Positions 29,732 to 38,600 of a stretch of 64,000 bases of DNA are shown one piece after another. The position numbers and the translations under genes were made by a program. Below the pieces are notes generated by a model. That model worked only from the letters and a program-made list of their open reading frames with translations. It did no database searches and was not told where the DNA came from. Position 1 is the first letter of the stretch. Every line of letters starts with the position of its first letter. The stretch comes from Gorillibacterium timonense (GTDB lineage: Bacteria; Bacillota; Bacilli; Paenibacillales; NBRC-103111): assembly GCF_001457415.1 (NCBI RefSeq), contig NZ_LN881723.1, positions 186,001-250,000 on the forward strand, in the 5' to 3' direction.

Positions 29732-30163
29732 TTAGTTATAATGTTCTTCTCCGGTCATCTCCTTGATCGTGCCTTGGATCTCCACCGAATCGGGCGTGCA
29801 CAGGAAGATCTGCGGGCCGATTTTGGAGATATTGCCGTTCAGCGCATAGACGGTGCCGCTGAGAAAATCGACAATGCGCATCGCCTGATCGGGACGGACT
29901 CGCTGCAGGTTCACGATGACAGGTCGCCGGTTGCGCAAATGGTCGGCGATTTCCTGGGTATCGTCGTAGTTGTGAGGCTCATTCAGCACGACACGAACGT
30001 TCTTTTGCGAATGAATGCTGACGACATTACTTTTGATCTTACGTTGCTCGAACGGATTGGTTTCAAAATCTTCCGTCTCTTCTTGGTCGTATTCTTTGTC
30101 TTGAGCGCCCTCTTCCTCTTCCTTAAGCCCGAGGAAGTTCAGAACCCGATTCATGACTCCCAT
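29732..30163 (-). CDS. sepF: SepF, FtsZ-associated division protein
   Basis: Tethers FtsZ polymers to the membrane and aligns them in the Z ring. The 143-residue protein has an N-terminal amphipathic membrane helix (MGVMNRVLNFLGL), an acidic linker (about residues 14-45) and the SepF core with VNLQRVRPDQAMRIVDFLSGTVYALNGNISKIG. AAGGAGG precedes ATG 30163. It lies between yggT and ylmE in the conserved order. Confidence 0.96.
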   Translation of the reverse strand: MGVMNRVLNFLGLKEEEEGAQDKEYDQEETEDFETNPFEQRKIKSNVVSIHSQKNVRVVLNEPHNYDDTQEIADHLRNRRPVIVNLQRVRPDQAMRIVDFLSGTVYALNGNISKIGPQIFLCTPDSVEIQGTIKEMTGEEHYN

Positions 30164-30175
30164 GCCGGTACCTCC

Positions 30176-30859
30176 TTATGGTTGGCTGTGAAGGAGCACC
30201 GATCCAAGGCGTACGAGGGTCGCTCCTTCTTCAATGGCCACTTCGAAATCGTTGGACATTCCCATGGACAGTCCTTGTACAGGATAAGGGAAAACAGCAG
30301 CACGGTTCAATTCATCGCGCAATTCTCTCAGACCCCGGAAGACCGGACGGGTTTCCTCTGGCTCCGCCTCGTAGGGAGCCATCGTCATGAGCCCTTGTAC
30401 AGCCAAGCCCGGCAGCCCCCGAATCCCTTCAGCAAAAGGCAGAAGCTCCTTCGGCGCAAGTCCATATTTCGATTCTTCTCCCGATACGTTCACTTGCAGA
30501 AATACCTTAACCGTTGTTTCCCGTTCCACGGCTTTCCGGCTGATCTCCTCCGCGAGAGAAAGCCTGTCCACGGAATGGATATAAGGAAACCTTCCTACGA
30601 CATCCTTGACCTTGTTCGTCTGGAGATGGCCGATGAAGTGCCAAATGGCCTGATCCTGAATGGCTTCCCATTTCTCCTTGGCATCCTGCCAGCGATTTTC
30701 TCCAAGATGGCGAAATCCGGCATTCAGAATCTCCAGGGTAGGCTCCAGAGAAACATATTTGGTGACCGCAACGATCTGTACCTCTTCGCGCTTCCGGCCG
30801 GCTTTGGCGCATGCCGCCGTCACCCGCCGCTCCACGTCCGCAATTCGTTCATTCAACAT
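30176..30859 (-). CDS. ylmE: YggS/YlmE family PLP homeostasis protein
   Basis: A pyridoxal-phosphate-binding protein of 227 residues (PROSC/YggS family) that buffers PLP and affects amino-acid metabolism. The fold is an alanine-racemase-like barrel. The PLP lysine lies in IVAVTKYVS near residue 35, followed by LGENRWQDAKEK, WHFIGHLQTNK, HSVDRLSLAEEI and the C-terminal phosphate-binding GLSMGMSNDFEVAIEEGATLVRLGS. The start overlaps the upstream ylmD end by 7 nt. Confidence 0.95.
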   Translation of the reverse strand: MLNERIADVERRVTAACAKAGRKREEVQIVAVTKYVSLEPTLEILNAGFRHLGENRWQDAKEKWEAIQDQAIWHFIGHLQTNKVKDVVGRFPYIHSVDRLSLAEEISRKAVERETTVKVFLQVNVSGEESKYGLAPKELLPFAEGIRGLPGLAVQGLMTMAPYEAEPEETRPVFRGLRELRDELNRAAVFPYPVQGLSMGMSNDFEVAIEEGATLVRLGSVLLHSQP

Positions 30860-31746
30860 GAGCCTTCATAACCCTCCGATGATGGCCTTCCGCTCGGCTT
30901 CAATCCAATCCATGCCTGCATGCGGCCGGTTTGGCCGCCTTCTCGGCGATAGGAGTATAGCAAGTCGGTCGTACAGCTTGTGCATCTTCCAGTGACTTCG
31001 ATAGAAGCTGGGAAAATTCCTGCTTTTATCATAATTTGTCGGTTCACTTGTTGCAAGTCCAGCTTGTATTTGCCGCTGCCGATAGCCGTGTAATATCGAT
31101 CCGATTCTTCCCCGCACAGGTCTCCATCTGGTCCGGCAAGCGCTTCGCGGATGGGACCGATCACCCCGTCATCCACCTCGTAACAGCATTTTCCGATGGA
31201 TGGACCAATCGCCGCTTGGATATCGCTGGGAGAAGATCCGAACTCGTGCTCCATCGCTTCGATAGTCTTGGCGGCAATACATGCCGCCGTCCCCTTCCAG
31301 CCCGCATGCGCCAGCCCGATCGAGCCGGTCACAGGATCGAAGAAATAGAGTGGAACGCAATCCGCAAACAAAGCCGCTAAGACGATGCCAGGCGTATTCG
31401 TAATAAAAGCATCCGTAGCGCGCAGTTCCGTCTCCCGCTCCCGCGTTCCCCTTCCCCTATCCGTTGGGCCGACCAACGCCACGGTGCTTCCATGCACCTG
31501 CTCCCCGTATACCCAATGATCCAAATCGCTGTTCAACGCTTGCGCAACCGCTGTCCGGTTCGCGGTCACATCCGCCGGGAGATCCCCTACATGCAGGCCG
31601 CAATTCAGTGTCCCGAACGGCTCGCGGCTCTTCCCGCCGATTCGAGAGGTCATTCCAAGAGTCAGCTGAGGATAACGATCCATCCAGCTTTTCACGCGGA
31701 ACAAGCCCGGGCCTTCCGCTTCCGCTTCATACTGAAAGGATTCCAA
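30853..31746 (-). CDS. pgeF: YlmD/PgeF family peptidoglycan-editing (multicopper-type) hydrolase
   Basis: A member of the PgeF/laccase-domain (DUF152) family, 297 residues, related to purine nucleoside-active enzymes and reported to correct mis-incorporated amino acids in wall precursors. The metal-site residues are visible: EQVHG (His), LFADCVPLYFF (Cys) and GLAHAGWKGT (His). The SIGKCCYEV and GRCTSCTTDLLYSYRREGG segments follow. The N-terminus lacks a signal peptide. It is the second gene of the ylmC-to-divIVA cluster. Confidence 0.93.
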   Translation of the reverse strand: MESFQYEAEAEGPGLFRVKSWMDRYPQLTLGMTSRIGGKSREPFGTLNCGLHVGDLPADVTANRTAVAQALNSDLDHWVYGEQVHGSTVALVGPTDRGRGTRERETELRATDAFITNTPGIVLAALFADCVPLYFFDPVTGSIGLAHAGWKGTAACIAAKTIEAMEHEFGSSPSDIQAAIGPSIGKCCYEVDDGVIGPIREALAGPDGDLCGEESDRYYTAIGSGKYKLDLQQVNRQIMIKAGIFPASIEVTGRCTSCTTDLLYSYRREGGQTGRMQAWIGLKPSGRPSSEGYEGSC

Positions 31747-31866
31747 GATCGTTCCCCTCCTTCTTGCAAGTTTACCATAAGAGAAGAGGGAATGCCCGAT
31801 GCTTCGATAAAAAATGGTCCGTTCACACTAGCAAGCGGGGTTCATCAGCGCCTGCTTCCTCGACTG

Positions 31867-32235
31867 CTACTCCCGGGTATCCCGTTCTCTCATCTCGCGG
31901 CTCCGACTATCCCTCTCCCGGTTATCCCGTTCTCGAGCCTCTCTTTCACGAGCGGGACGGATATAGTCGGATGATGCTTCCTCCTCCGTCGGCCGATAGA
32001 TCCGTTCGTCCAGACGAACAAGAATGACGTCCATTCCGATCTTCACGATGTTCCGCCATGGGATGATGACGTCCGTATTGCCGCCGAAGAAGCCGAAGAA
32101 GCGCGAATGGCTCGGAACGACGACCGCTTCGATTCGGCCGTGCCGCAGGTCCAGCTCCAAATCGCTGACTTGTCCGAGCTTTTTGCCATCTACGATGTTG
32201 ATCACGTCCTTGGATTGAAAATCCGATATCTTCAC
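31867..32235 (-). CDS. ylmC: YlmC/YmxH PRC-barrel protein with Arg/Glu-rich tail
   Basis: A sporulation-associated PRC-barrel protein of the YlmC/YmxH family. The core (about residues 1-80) contains SDFQSKDVINIVDGKKLGQ, the VVVPSHSRFFGFFGG turn and IIPWRNIVKIGMDVILVRL, all typical. It is longer than Bacillus YlmC (about 80 residues) because of a tail of roughly 40 residues made of degenerate REREARERDNRERDSRS-type repeats, probably disordered. GTG 32235 was chosen because GGGGAGG precedes it; an earlier GTG at 32259 would add eight residues without a ribosome site. Confidence 0.85.
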   Translation of the reverse strand: MKISDFQSKDVINIVDGKKLGQVSDLELDLRHGRIEAVVVPSHSRFFGFFGGNTDVIIPWRNIVKIGMDVILVRLDERIYRPTEEEASSDYIRPAREREARERDNRERDSRSREMRERDTRE

Positions 32236-32538
32236 CCGAACTTCCGCCTCCCCTTGCACTGGGCTTGTTATTACTAACTATATGTCCCGGCTAGCCCAGT
32301 CGTGCCTTCTTGGGGAAAAACAGGAGAAACCATTTCGACCCGCCATCCGTCATTCGCAATCCGCGTGGAAAACACGCTCCAGGTGGAATCAGTCGCCGGA
32401 CCACAACATACCTTCTTACCAAGGCGGGTGATCCATCAACCGATTGGATGGTCGCAGGTCGCAGAACGAAAAAACAAGCAGCCGGGCGTTGGCGCCCTGA
32501 ACCGCTTGTTTTCCTCACGCCGCTTCGCGGCTGAAGCA
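32236..32538. other. Intergenic region between ylmC and sigG
   Basis: About 300 nt containing only the sigG terminator and presumably the ylmC promoter. No convincing gene is seen in either strand. Confidence 0.5.
32469..32512 (-). terminator. Terminator of sigG
   Basis: On the minus strand AAAACAAGC pairs with GCTTGTTTT around an inner GGGCG/CGCCC hairpin and is followed by a run of six T. It lies 27 nt after the sigG stop. Confidence 0.85.
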
Positions 32539-33321
32539 TTAGGATTTCACATGTTTCTGCATCTGAGAGATGGCCGACTTCTCAAGACGCGACACTTGGG
32601 CTTGCGAAATACCGATTTCCTCCGCTACCTCCATCTGGGTTTTTCCGTCGTAATAGCGCATGGACAGGATCATCTTTTCCCGTTCGTTCAGCTTGTGCAT
32701 GCCTTCCCTCAGAGCGATTTCCTCAATCCAGGTGACATCCCGGTTGCGTTCGTCACTGATCTGATCCATGACAAAGATCGGGTCTCCTCCGTCATGATAG
32801 ATGGGTTCGAATAAAGAGACCGGGTCCTGGATCGCATCCAGGGCGAATACGACATCCTCTTTGGCGAGGTTGAGCGCTTCTGATATTTCGTAAACGGAAG
32901 GCTCGCGGGAATTTTTGTTGGTCAGATTGTCCCTTACCTGCAAGGCCTTGTAGGCGATATCCCGCAGGGAGCGGGATACCCGGATCGGGTTATTGTCTCG
33001 CAGATACCGGCGGATTTCGCCGATGATCATCGGGACCGCATAGGTGGAGAACTTCACGTTTTGTCCGAGGTCAAAGTTGTCGATGGCCTTCATCAAGCCA
33101 ATGCAGCCGACCTGGAACAGATCATCCACGAATTCGCCGCGGTTGTTGAACCGTTGAATCACGCTAAGCACGAGCCGAAGGTTGCCATTCACCAGCTTTT
33201 CCCGGGCAGACCGGTCATTCTGGGTTTGCAGCTGGGTGAAGAGCTCGCGCATCTCCGTATTGGTCAGCACCGGCAGCTTGGAAGTGTCAACGCCACAGAT
33301 TTCGACTTTGTTGCGGGTCAT
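32539..33321 (-). CDS. sigG: RNA polymerase sigma factor SigG (forespore)
   Basis: The late forespore-specific sigma factor, 260 residues, normal length. The N-terminal MTRNKVEICGVDTSKLPVL is characteristic of SigG. Region 2 contains LVNGNLRLVLSVIQRFNNRGE and DDLFQVGCIGLMKAIDNFD, and region 4 has QMEVAEEIGISQAQVSRLEKSAI as the -35-binding helix-turn-helix. The start ATG 33321 follows GGGAGG; an upstream in-frame extension was rejected. It lies directly downstream of sigE with its own sporulation-type promoter. Confidence 0.97.
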   Translation of the reverse strand: MTRNKVEICGVDTSKLPVLTNTEMRELFTQLQTQNDRSAREKLVNGNLRLVLSVIQRFNNRGEFVDDLFQVGCIGLMKAIDNFDLGQNVKFSTYAVPMIIGEIRRYLRDNNPIRVSRSLRDIAYKALQVRDNLTNKNSREPSVYEISEALNLAKEDVVFALDAIQDPVSLFEPIYHDGGDPIFVMDQISDERNRDVTWIEEIALREGMHKLNEREKMILSMRYYDGKTQMEVAEEIGISQAQVSRLEKSAISQMQKHVKS

Positions 33322-33354
33322 AAGCGAATACCTCCCAAGGAGAACATTACTGTT

Positions 33355-33383
33355 CAGTATCTCCCGGGAAGGGCATTTTATGC
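33355..33383 (-). promoter_or_regulatory. Forespore (sigma-F/sigma-G type) promoter of sigG
   Basis: On the minus strand GCATA (33379-33383) and GATACTG (33355-33361) are separated by 17 nt. The -35 matches GHATR exactly, and the -10 is close to CATNHTA. The position 34 nt before the sigG start fits the known forespore control of this gene. Confidence 0.55.
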
Positions 33384-33455
33384 GGTTCATCCAGGTTCTG
33401 GAAAGCGAACGAAATCAGGTGAAAAGGCGGTGCGGATCACCAGGCGCTTTCTCCT

Positions 33456-34178
33456 TCATACCATCTTGTTGAATTCCTTGCGCAGCCGCTTGATGATGCG
33501 TTTCTCCAAGCGGGAAATGTAGGACTGCGAAATGCCGAGCAGATCCGCCACATCCTTCTGGGTCTTCTCTTCTCCGTCCGTCAGCCCGAAGCGCAGCTCC
33601 ATGATGGTCCGCTCCCGATCCGAAAGCTTCTCAAGCGCTTTGTGGAGCAGCTTGCGGTCCACTTGCTCCTCGATGTTGCGGTAGATGGTGTCGTTCTCCG
33701 TTCCGAGGACATCCGACAGCAGGAGCTCATTGCCGTCCCAGTCGATATTAAGAGGTTCATCGAACGAAACCTCCGTCCGCACTTTGCTGTTGCGGCGCAG
33801 ATACATGAGGATCTCATTCTCGATGCACCTCGAGGCATAGGTGGCAAGCTTGATCTTCTTTTCCGGATCGAACGTATTCACGGCTTTAATCAAGCCGATC
33901 GCGCCGATGGAGACAAGATCCTCGATGTTGATGCCCGTATTTTCGAACTTGCGGGCGATATAAACGACAAGCCGCAGGTTGCGCTCGATCAGCATGGCGC
34001 GGATCGCCGCGTCGCCGCTCGGCAGCTTTTGCAGCAAATATTCCTCTTCTTCCCTCGTTAAGGGAGGCGGCAAAGCCTCGCTGCCCCCAATATAATAGAT
34101 TTCATTCGATTTCAATCCGAGCAGCAGCAAAAGACGGTAGTAGTTCAACAACAGCTGCATTTTCCACTTCAACAGCAT
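33456..34178 (-). CDS. sigE: RNA polymerase sigma factor SigE (mother cell), pro-protein
   Basis: The early mother-cell sigma factor, made as inactive pro-SigE and cleaved by SpoIIGA. The 240-residue protein begins with a hydrophobic and basic pro-sequence ([20 protein letters not shown]) ahead of the [20 protein letters not shown] processing region. Region 2 ([20 protein letters not shown]) and region 4 ([20 protein letters not shown]) are intact. ATG 34178 follows GGGAGG. It follows spoIIGA with a 141-nt gap, as in the spoIIG operon. Confidence 0.97.
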   Translation of the reverse strand: MLLKWKMQLLLNYYRLLLLLGLKSNEIYYIGGSEALPPPLTREEEEYLLQKLPSGDAAIRAMLIERNLRLVVYIARKFENTGINIEDLVSIGAIGLIKAVNTFDPEKKIKLATYASRCIENEILMYLRRNSKVRTEVSFDEPLNIDWDGNELLLSDVLGTENDTIYRNIEEQVDRKLLHKALEKLSDRERTIMELRFGLTDGEEKTQKDVADLLGISQSYISRLEKRIIKRLRKEFNKMV

Positions 34179-34319
34179 AGCAGTTTCCTCCCGTAGTATA
34201 GTGATGGAATAGTGATGGATGGAGCGATGAGCGGTACGGAATGAATGCCAGCCCCATACCGGCATTCGGTTACGACCGACCCGGGAGCCGATCGAGCGGA
34301 TGAGCAACGTTCGAATCGT

Positions 34320-35231
34320 TCATGCCTCCAGCAGCATCGGATGAATGATCGCCCGGTAAGAGCCGTCCGCGCTCAACTTCCCCCCGTCCAAGCCAACAAG
34401 AACTCGGGCGGTCTCCCAATCTTGATCCTGATAGCGCACGACAACTCGATCCGGCTTCAGAGCGAGCAAAAACTGGGTTCCCCGGTTCACGCCGCGATAC
34501 GGAACGAGACGCAGCCGATCCTGCCAAGGAAAATCGCCTTCTCCGATAGCGGAAATGATCCGGTCCGCTTCCGAGGATCGAATTCGCTTCAGCCAGGCTT
34601 CGGGGATGACCTCCGACCATTCCGCCGCTTCGATGATCATCACGGGAATGCGCGTCAGCGGGTCATACAACTGATTGCCCGTATCCACCAGCCCCATGCA
34701 GCGATAGGAATGCCCGCCGAGCTCGACCTGAACTTCTGCTAGATGCGAGTCTACCTGCTGCCGGATTCGCGCGGACTGAAAGATGCGGTAGAACAACCAG
34801 AGAAAAAAACAAAGCAAAACCCCAAGCAGCCCGGATGAGAACGACATCCCTCCAAGCCGGGAGAATAAAATGCCGTTCATAAGATCATCCGACGACAGCA
34901 TGACATAGGATAAAGCGAATACACCGCCGGCAACCGCAAAATTCACCAGATAGAACGTCCCCAGATGACGGAGGTACCGGCCGAGCCCTCCGTAGCCGAA
35001 TGCGATCCCAATCATCGCAAGCGAAATCATCGCCTTGACTGCAAACGAATAGAGGAAGGAAACGCTTGGGAAGACGATCAGCACAACGTACAAAGCGCCG
35101 AGTGCGGCAGCCGCTAGCAGGCGCCAAAGCCGATAAGCGGATTTCATGGTCCAGGCGGTGACCAGAAGCAAGGCTCCGTCAATCAGAAGATTGATCAGGA
35201 AAAGCAGATCGACATAGACGACCACGACCAT
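34320..35231 (-). CDS. spoIIGA: SpoIIGA, membrane aspartic protease that processes pro-SigE
   Basis: The sporulation sigma-E factor-processing peptidase. The N-terminal half has five hydrophobic segments (about residues 5-155) that place it in the septal membrane. The C-terminal protease half carries the aspartic-protease motif GLVDTGNQLYDPLTRIPV near residue 185, matching the catalytic DTGN of the family. At 303 residues it has normal length. It is the first gene of the spoIIG operon; a TATACT -10 element lies about 27 nt upstream. Confidence 0.95.
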   Translation of the reverse strand: MVVVVYVDLLFLINLLIDGALLLVTAWTMKSAYRLWRLLAAAALGALYVVLIVFPSVSFLYSFAVKAMISLAMIGIAFGYGGLGRYLRHLGTFYLVNFAVAGGVFALSYVMLSSDDLMNGILFSRLGGMSFSSGLLGVLLCFFLWLFYRIFQSARIRQQVDSHLAEVQVELGGHSYRCMGLVDTGNQLYDPLTRIPVMIIEAAEWSEVIPEAWLKRIRSSEADRIISAIGEGDFPWQDRLRLVPYRGVNRGTQFLLALKPDRVVVRYQDQDWETARVLVGLDGGKLSADGSYRAIIHPMLLEA

Positions 35232-35257
35232 CCTTCCCCGCTGTGCAGGATGAACCT

Positions 35258-35324
35258 AGTATAAGCCAGCCCCCCCTCAAAGTCTGTCTGAATATGCCGC
35301 GCGTCCGGCTGTTTTTTTGTCGAG
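35258..35324 (-). promoter_or_regulatory. Probable Spo0A-controlled promoter of spoIIGA-sigE
   Basis: On the minus strand a TATACT -10 box (35258-35263) lacks a -35 hexamer at 17 nt; about 50-60 nt upstream lies CTCGACA (35318-35324), one base off the 0A-box complement TTCGACA. The Bacillus spoIIG promoter is a sigma-A promoter with unusual spacing activated by Spo0A, so this fits, but the match is weak. Confidence 0.4.
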
Positions 35325-35428
35325 ACTCCGCTCTTCGAAATTGACATAAGGTTGACCTTCCGTTGATCTCCAGCGTACGGAAGCCAGGTATCCTGATCAT
35401 GAACCCACTCGAGGAGGTGAAGAGGAAG

Positions 35429-35524
35429 ATGTACTACGAGGAGGACCGTGAGCCGTATGTGGAACCGTATGTGGAGCCGGATTATCCTGCCGGTGCAGAT
35501 TCGGAAGATGAGCTGCTGGGATGA
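35429..35524 (+). CDS. Small acidic peptide (31 aa) with EPYV repeat
   Basis: A short frame encoding 31 residues, MYYEEDREPYVEPYVEPDY followed by an acidic tail ending DSEDELLG. It has a strong GGAGGTGAAGAGGAAG ribosome site. A TTGACA at 35341-35346 could serve as a -35, and a large hairpin lies about 90 nt downstream. It is transcribed away from spoIIGA. No family is recognised; the composition (Glu/Tyr/Pro) could suit an unstructured regulatory or coat-associated peptide, but this is inference. Confidence 0.45.
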   Translation: MYYEEDREPYVEPYVEPDYPAGADSEDELLG

Positions 35525-35611
35525 TAACCGGCCATACAAGCAGAAAGCCCGCCCGACCGCTGCTTCAGAACCTGACTATCCACACGCATCTCCCCAGCTC
35601 CACCAAGCAAG

Positions 35612-35665
35612 AACAAGGCTGCCGATTCGTCACGAACGATGACGAAGGGCAGCCTTGTTGGTTTA
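35612..35665. terminator. Large hairpin terminator between the 31-aa ORF and the GH74 gene
   Basis: A 12-bp stem AACAAGGCTGCC/GGCAGCCTTGTT (35612-35623 with 35648-35659) encloses a second stem TTCGTCA/TGACGAA. GGTTTAT follows on the plus strand, while TCTTGCTT follows on the minus strand, so it can end the converging transcripts of the small ORF and the GH74 gene. Confidence 0.7.
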
Positions 35666-35694
35666 TCGATCTTAATCAAGCAAGCTGGATTTCG

Positions 35695-38600
35695 TTAATT
35701 CAACTCAACAGCTGTCGTTCCACTGGATTCCGACGCATTACCGGACGCATCCTGTGCAACGACTGTAAAAACGTGAGAACCCGGCGAAAGCCCCAAGACC
35801 GTGAAGGAAGTCGTCTTCGTAGTCCCGATCTCCAGCCCATTGTCATAGATGACATATCGGGTGACCCCGTTCGCATCGGAGGCGGCCGACCAGACTACCT
35901 GCACCGAACCAGCTTGCAGGACGGAAGCTGACGGCGTTCCGGGAGCAGTCGGAGCGGTCGTGTCCTGAACAATGAGCTGAACGTCGTCCAAATACCCTTC
36001 CGCCGAGCCTCCATTGGCAAACTTGATGCCGATCCAGGAGACGGCAGCCGAGGTCGTAAATGTAACCGACTTGAATTCAAATTCGGCTCCGGTAAAGGTG
36101 AGCGAAGGAACGCTCAGTCCCTGCACATACAGGTTCGGACTGCCTCCCACCGTCGCTTTTCCCCAGGCGCTCAGCGTATAGGTCGTGTTCGGGAGCAGAT
36201 TGCTTATCCCCTGCTGCCCATTGGCAGACGGATTTACCCGCAGCGAGGCATTGCCGGAATGATAGACTCCCGCCACAACCGTTGCATTCGACAAGCTCCA
36301 ATTGCTGGCTCCCGACTCGAAGCCGGAGTTTTTCAGCAGATTGGGGCCGCTAGGAAGCGTGACGGTTTCAAGCGGTTGACTCGGGTCAGAGAGGTTCCAC
36401 GATGTATCCTTTGCCCGGACTGTAAACGTATAGGGCGTATTCGCCGTCAGATTCGAAACGGCATAAGAGGGTTCCGCAGAGGAGCCGATACGGATGTTGT
36501 CCTGATAGATTTCGTACCCTTCCACGCCGCTATTGTCTGTAGATGCGTCCCAAGCCAAGCGAACGCCGGAATCTGTGAGCTGAGTGACTTGAAGATTCGC
36601 AGGAACGCTCGGCAGCTCAAATTCCGTCGCCGCGAGCTGCAGGGAAATATCGTCGATATAATACGGCGAGCCGACTCCTGCACCGTTGTAGATCTTGATT
36701 TGCAGCCAGCTCATATCGGGAGGGGTGAGGAACTTGAGCTCCTTGTACTCCCACTCCGTGGAAGTGAAGGTCAAGGAGCTGTTGACGCCGGAACCCCAAG
36801 CCTGAATGCTGGTCGATTGTCCGGCTGCGCCGGCCTTCCCCCAGGCGGACAGGGTATAGGCTTTGTTCGCTTGGAAGCCGGTGACCGCCTGCTGCCCGCC
36901 CTTGCCCGCTTCGACCTTGAGCGCCTTGGCTCCGCCGTGAACCGGGCTTGCGACCACGGAGCCGCTGTCCGCAGCGAAGCTCCAGCTCGTAAGATCCGCT
37001 TCGAACCCCGGATTCTTCATCAGCTCTTTCGGGTACGTGTTGGTTGTGACGGATAAGCGATTGCTGGACGTTGAAAAATGTCCCTCGGCATCCTTCGCTT
37101 TCACCGTGAAGGTGTAGGCGGTGTTCGCGGTCAGCCCCGTCACCTTGAAGCTGAACGTTCCGCTCGAAACGGTTCCGAGCTTCTCCGAATTGTTCTTGTA
37201 GACGGTATACGATTCGATGCCGACATGATCCGTCGACGCTCCCCACGCGAGATCGATTTCCTTGTCGTCGATCGCCATAGCCGTCAGACCGGACGGCGGG
37301 GTTGGCGCTTCTCGATCGGCTCCGGCCGAAGAACCTGCCGGTTCGCCATAGAGAATGCCGGAGCCGTTGGTGCCAACGTAGACCCGTCCGAACACTTGCC
37401 GATCCGCACCCATGATATTGGGGTCATTGCCCGGAATGTAATCATCGGAGCTGATCTTGACCCAGCTTGTCCCCATGTCGTCGGAGCGGAATATGCCCTC
37501 CGTCCCGTTCACGGTTCCATAGACATAGACAGCCGGATTGGAGTGTCCTGGCGCATTCTTCCCGAAGGCGAACAGGAAAGCGCGGCTCACGGCGCTCAGC
37601 TTGGTGAAGGTCGTCCCGGCATTGCTGGATCGGTAGAGGCCTTGCTGGTCCAGACTGACCCAGACCTCCCCAGCTATGCCCGGTGCGGCGTAAACATTGT
37701 GGTTCTCTCCGTTAACGGGAAGGCTGGAATTGACTTGGGACCAATTCAATCCGGAATCGTCGCTGAGGTAAAACTTGCCGTTGTTGTACAGGTAGAACTT
37801 GGCTCCGTCCACTCGGTCCGAGGCGAGCGGCTGATTGTATTTGAAGATGCTGGAGCCGCCTCCGACAGCCCCGGAAGGCGCTCCAGTCGATGACGTCCAC
37901 GTTACGCCCCGATCGGTCGATACCTGCGGTTTGGCATCATACCCCCTCGGAAGCCACACGATCGTCTCGCTGGTGGCGGATACCGCGACCCGCCCTCCAG
38001 ATACGGTGGACCAGGGCTTACCGGTAAATTTCGTGTACGTCTGGCCTTGATCGGTGGAATATCCGCCGTCGCCGCTGCCCTGCCAGCCGTTCGTTCCGAC
38101 CCGGACGACGAAGTTCGGATTGGATTCCTGGAAGTCGACGCCTGTAGTCAGCATGTACGTCAGTCCACTGTTGGTGTAGTAGGTTTTCTCCGGAGGAGCC
38201 ACCAGAGATGTGTGCTCGAAGCCGCCGACGTCCGCGACTCCGCTGAACAGCTTGACATTGCCGCTCGGTGGACTGGTCAGGTTGCTTACGGTTACAATCT
38301 CTTCATGGCCCTTCGGATAGCTGACCCAGGTGGAGGGACTCGCCGTAATATCGTCTGTTCGCCAAGCATTGTACCAGTCGGTGTACCAAACCTGCTTGGA
38401 GTCAAACGGATTGATGACGATGGATGACGTTGCCGAGGACCAGTGCCAGCCCGGAGCCCAAGGAACGCTCTGGTCCTTGTGATACGGGACGACCGCCCAG
38501 GTTGCTCCGCCGTCGGTTGAGCGGTATATCGGGTTATTGTGTCCCCCGTTATTGGTCGCCGTCATCAAGACGGACGGATTGGTGGGATCGAGAGCAAGCG

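Noticed and set aside
36259-37893. Long plus-strand open frames antisense to the GH74 gene
   Set aside because: They mirror the codon bias of the GH74 gene, show no domain features and lack ribosome sites.
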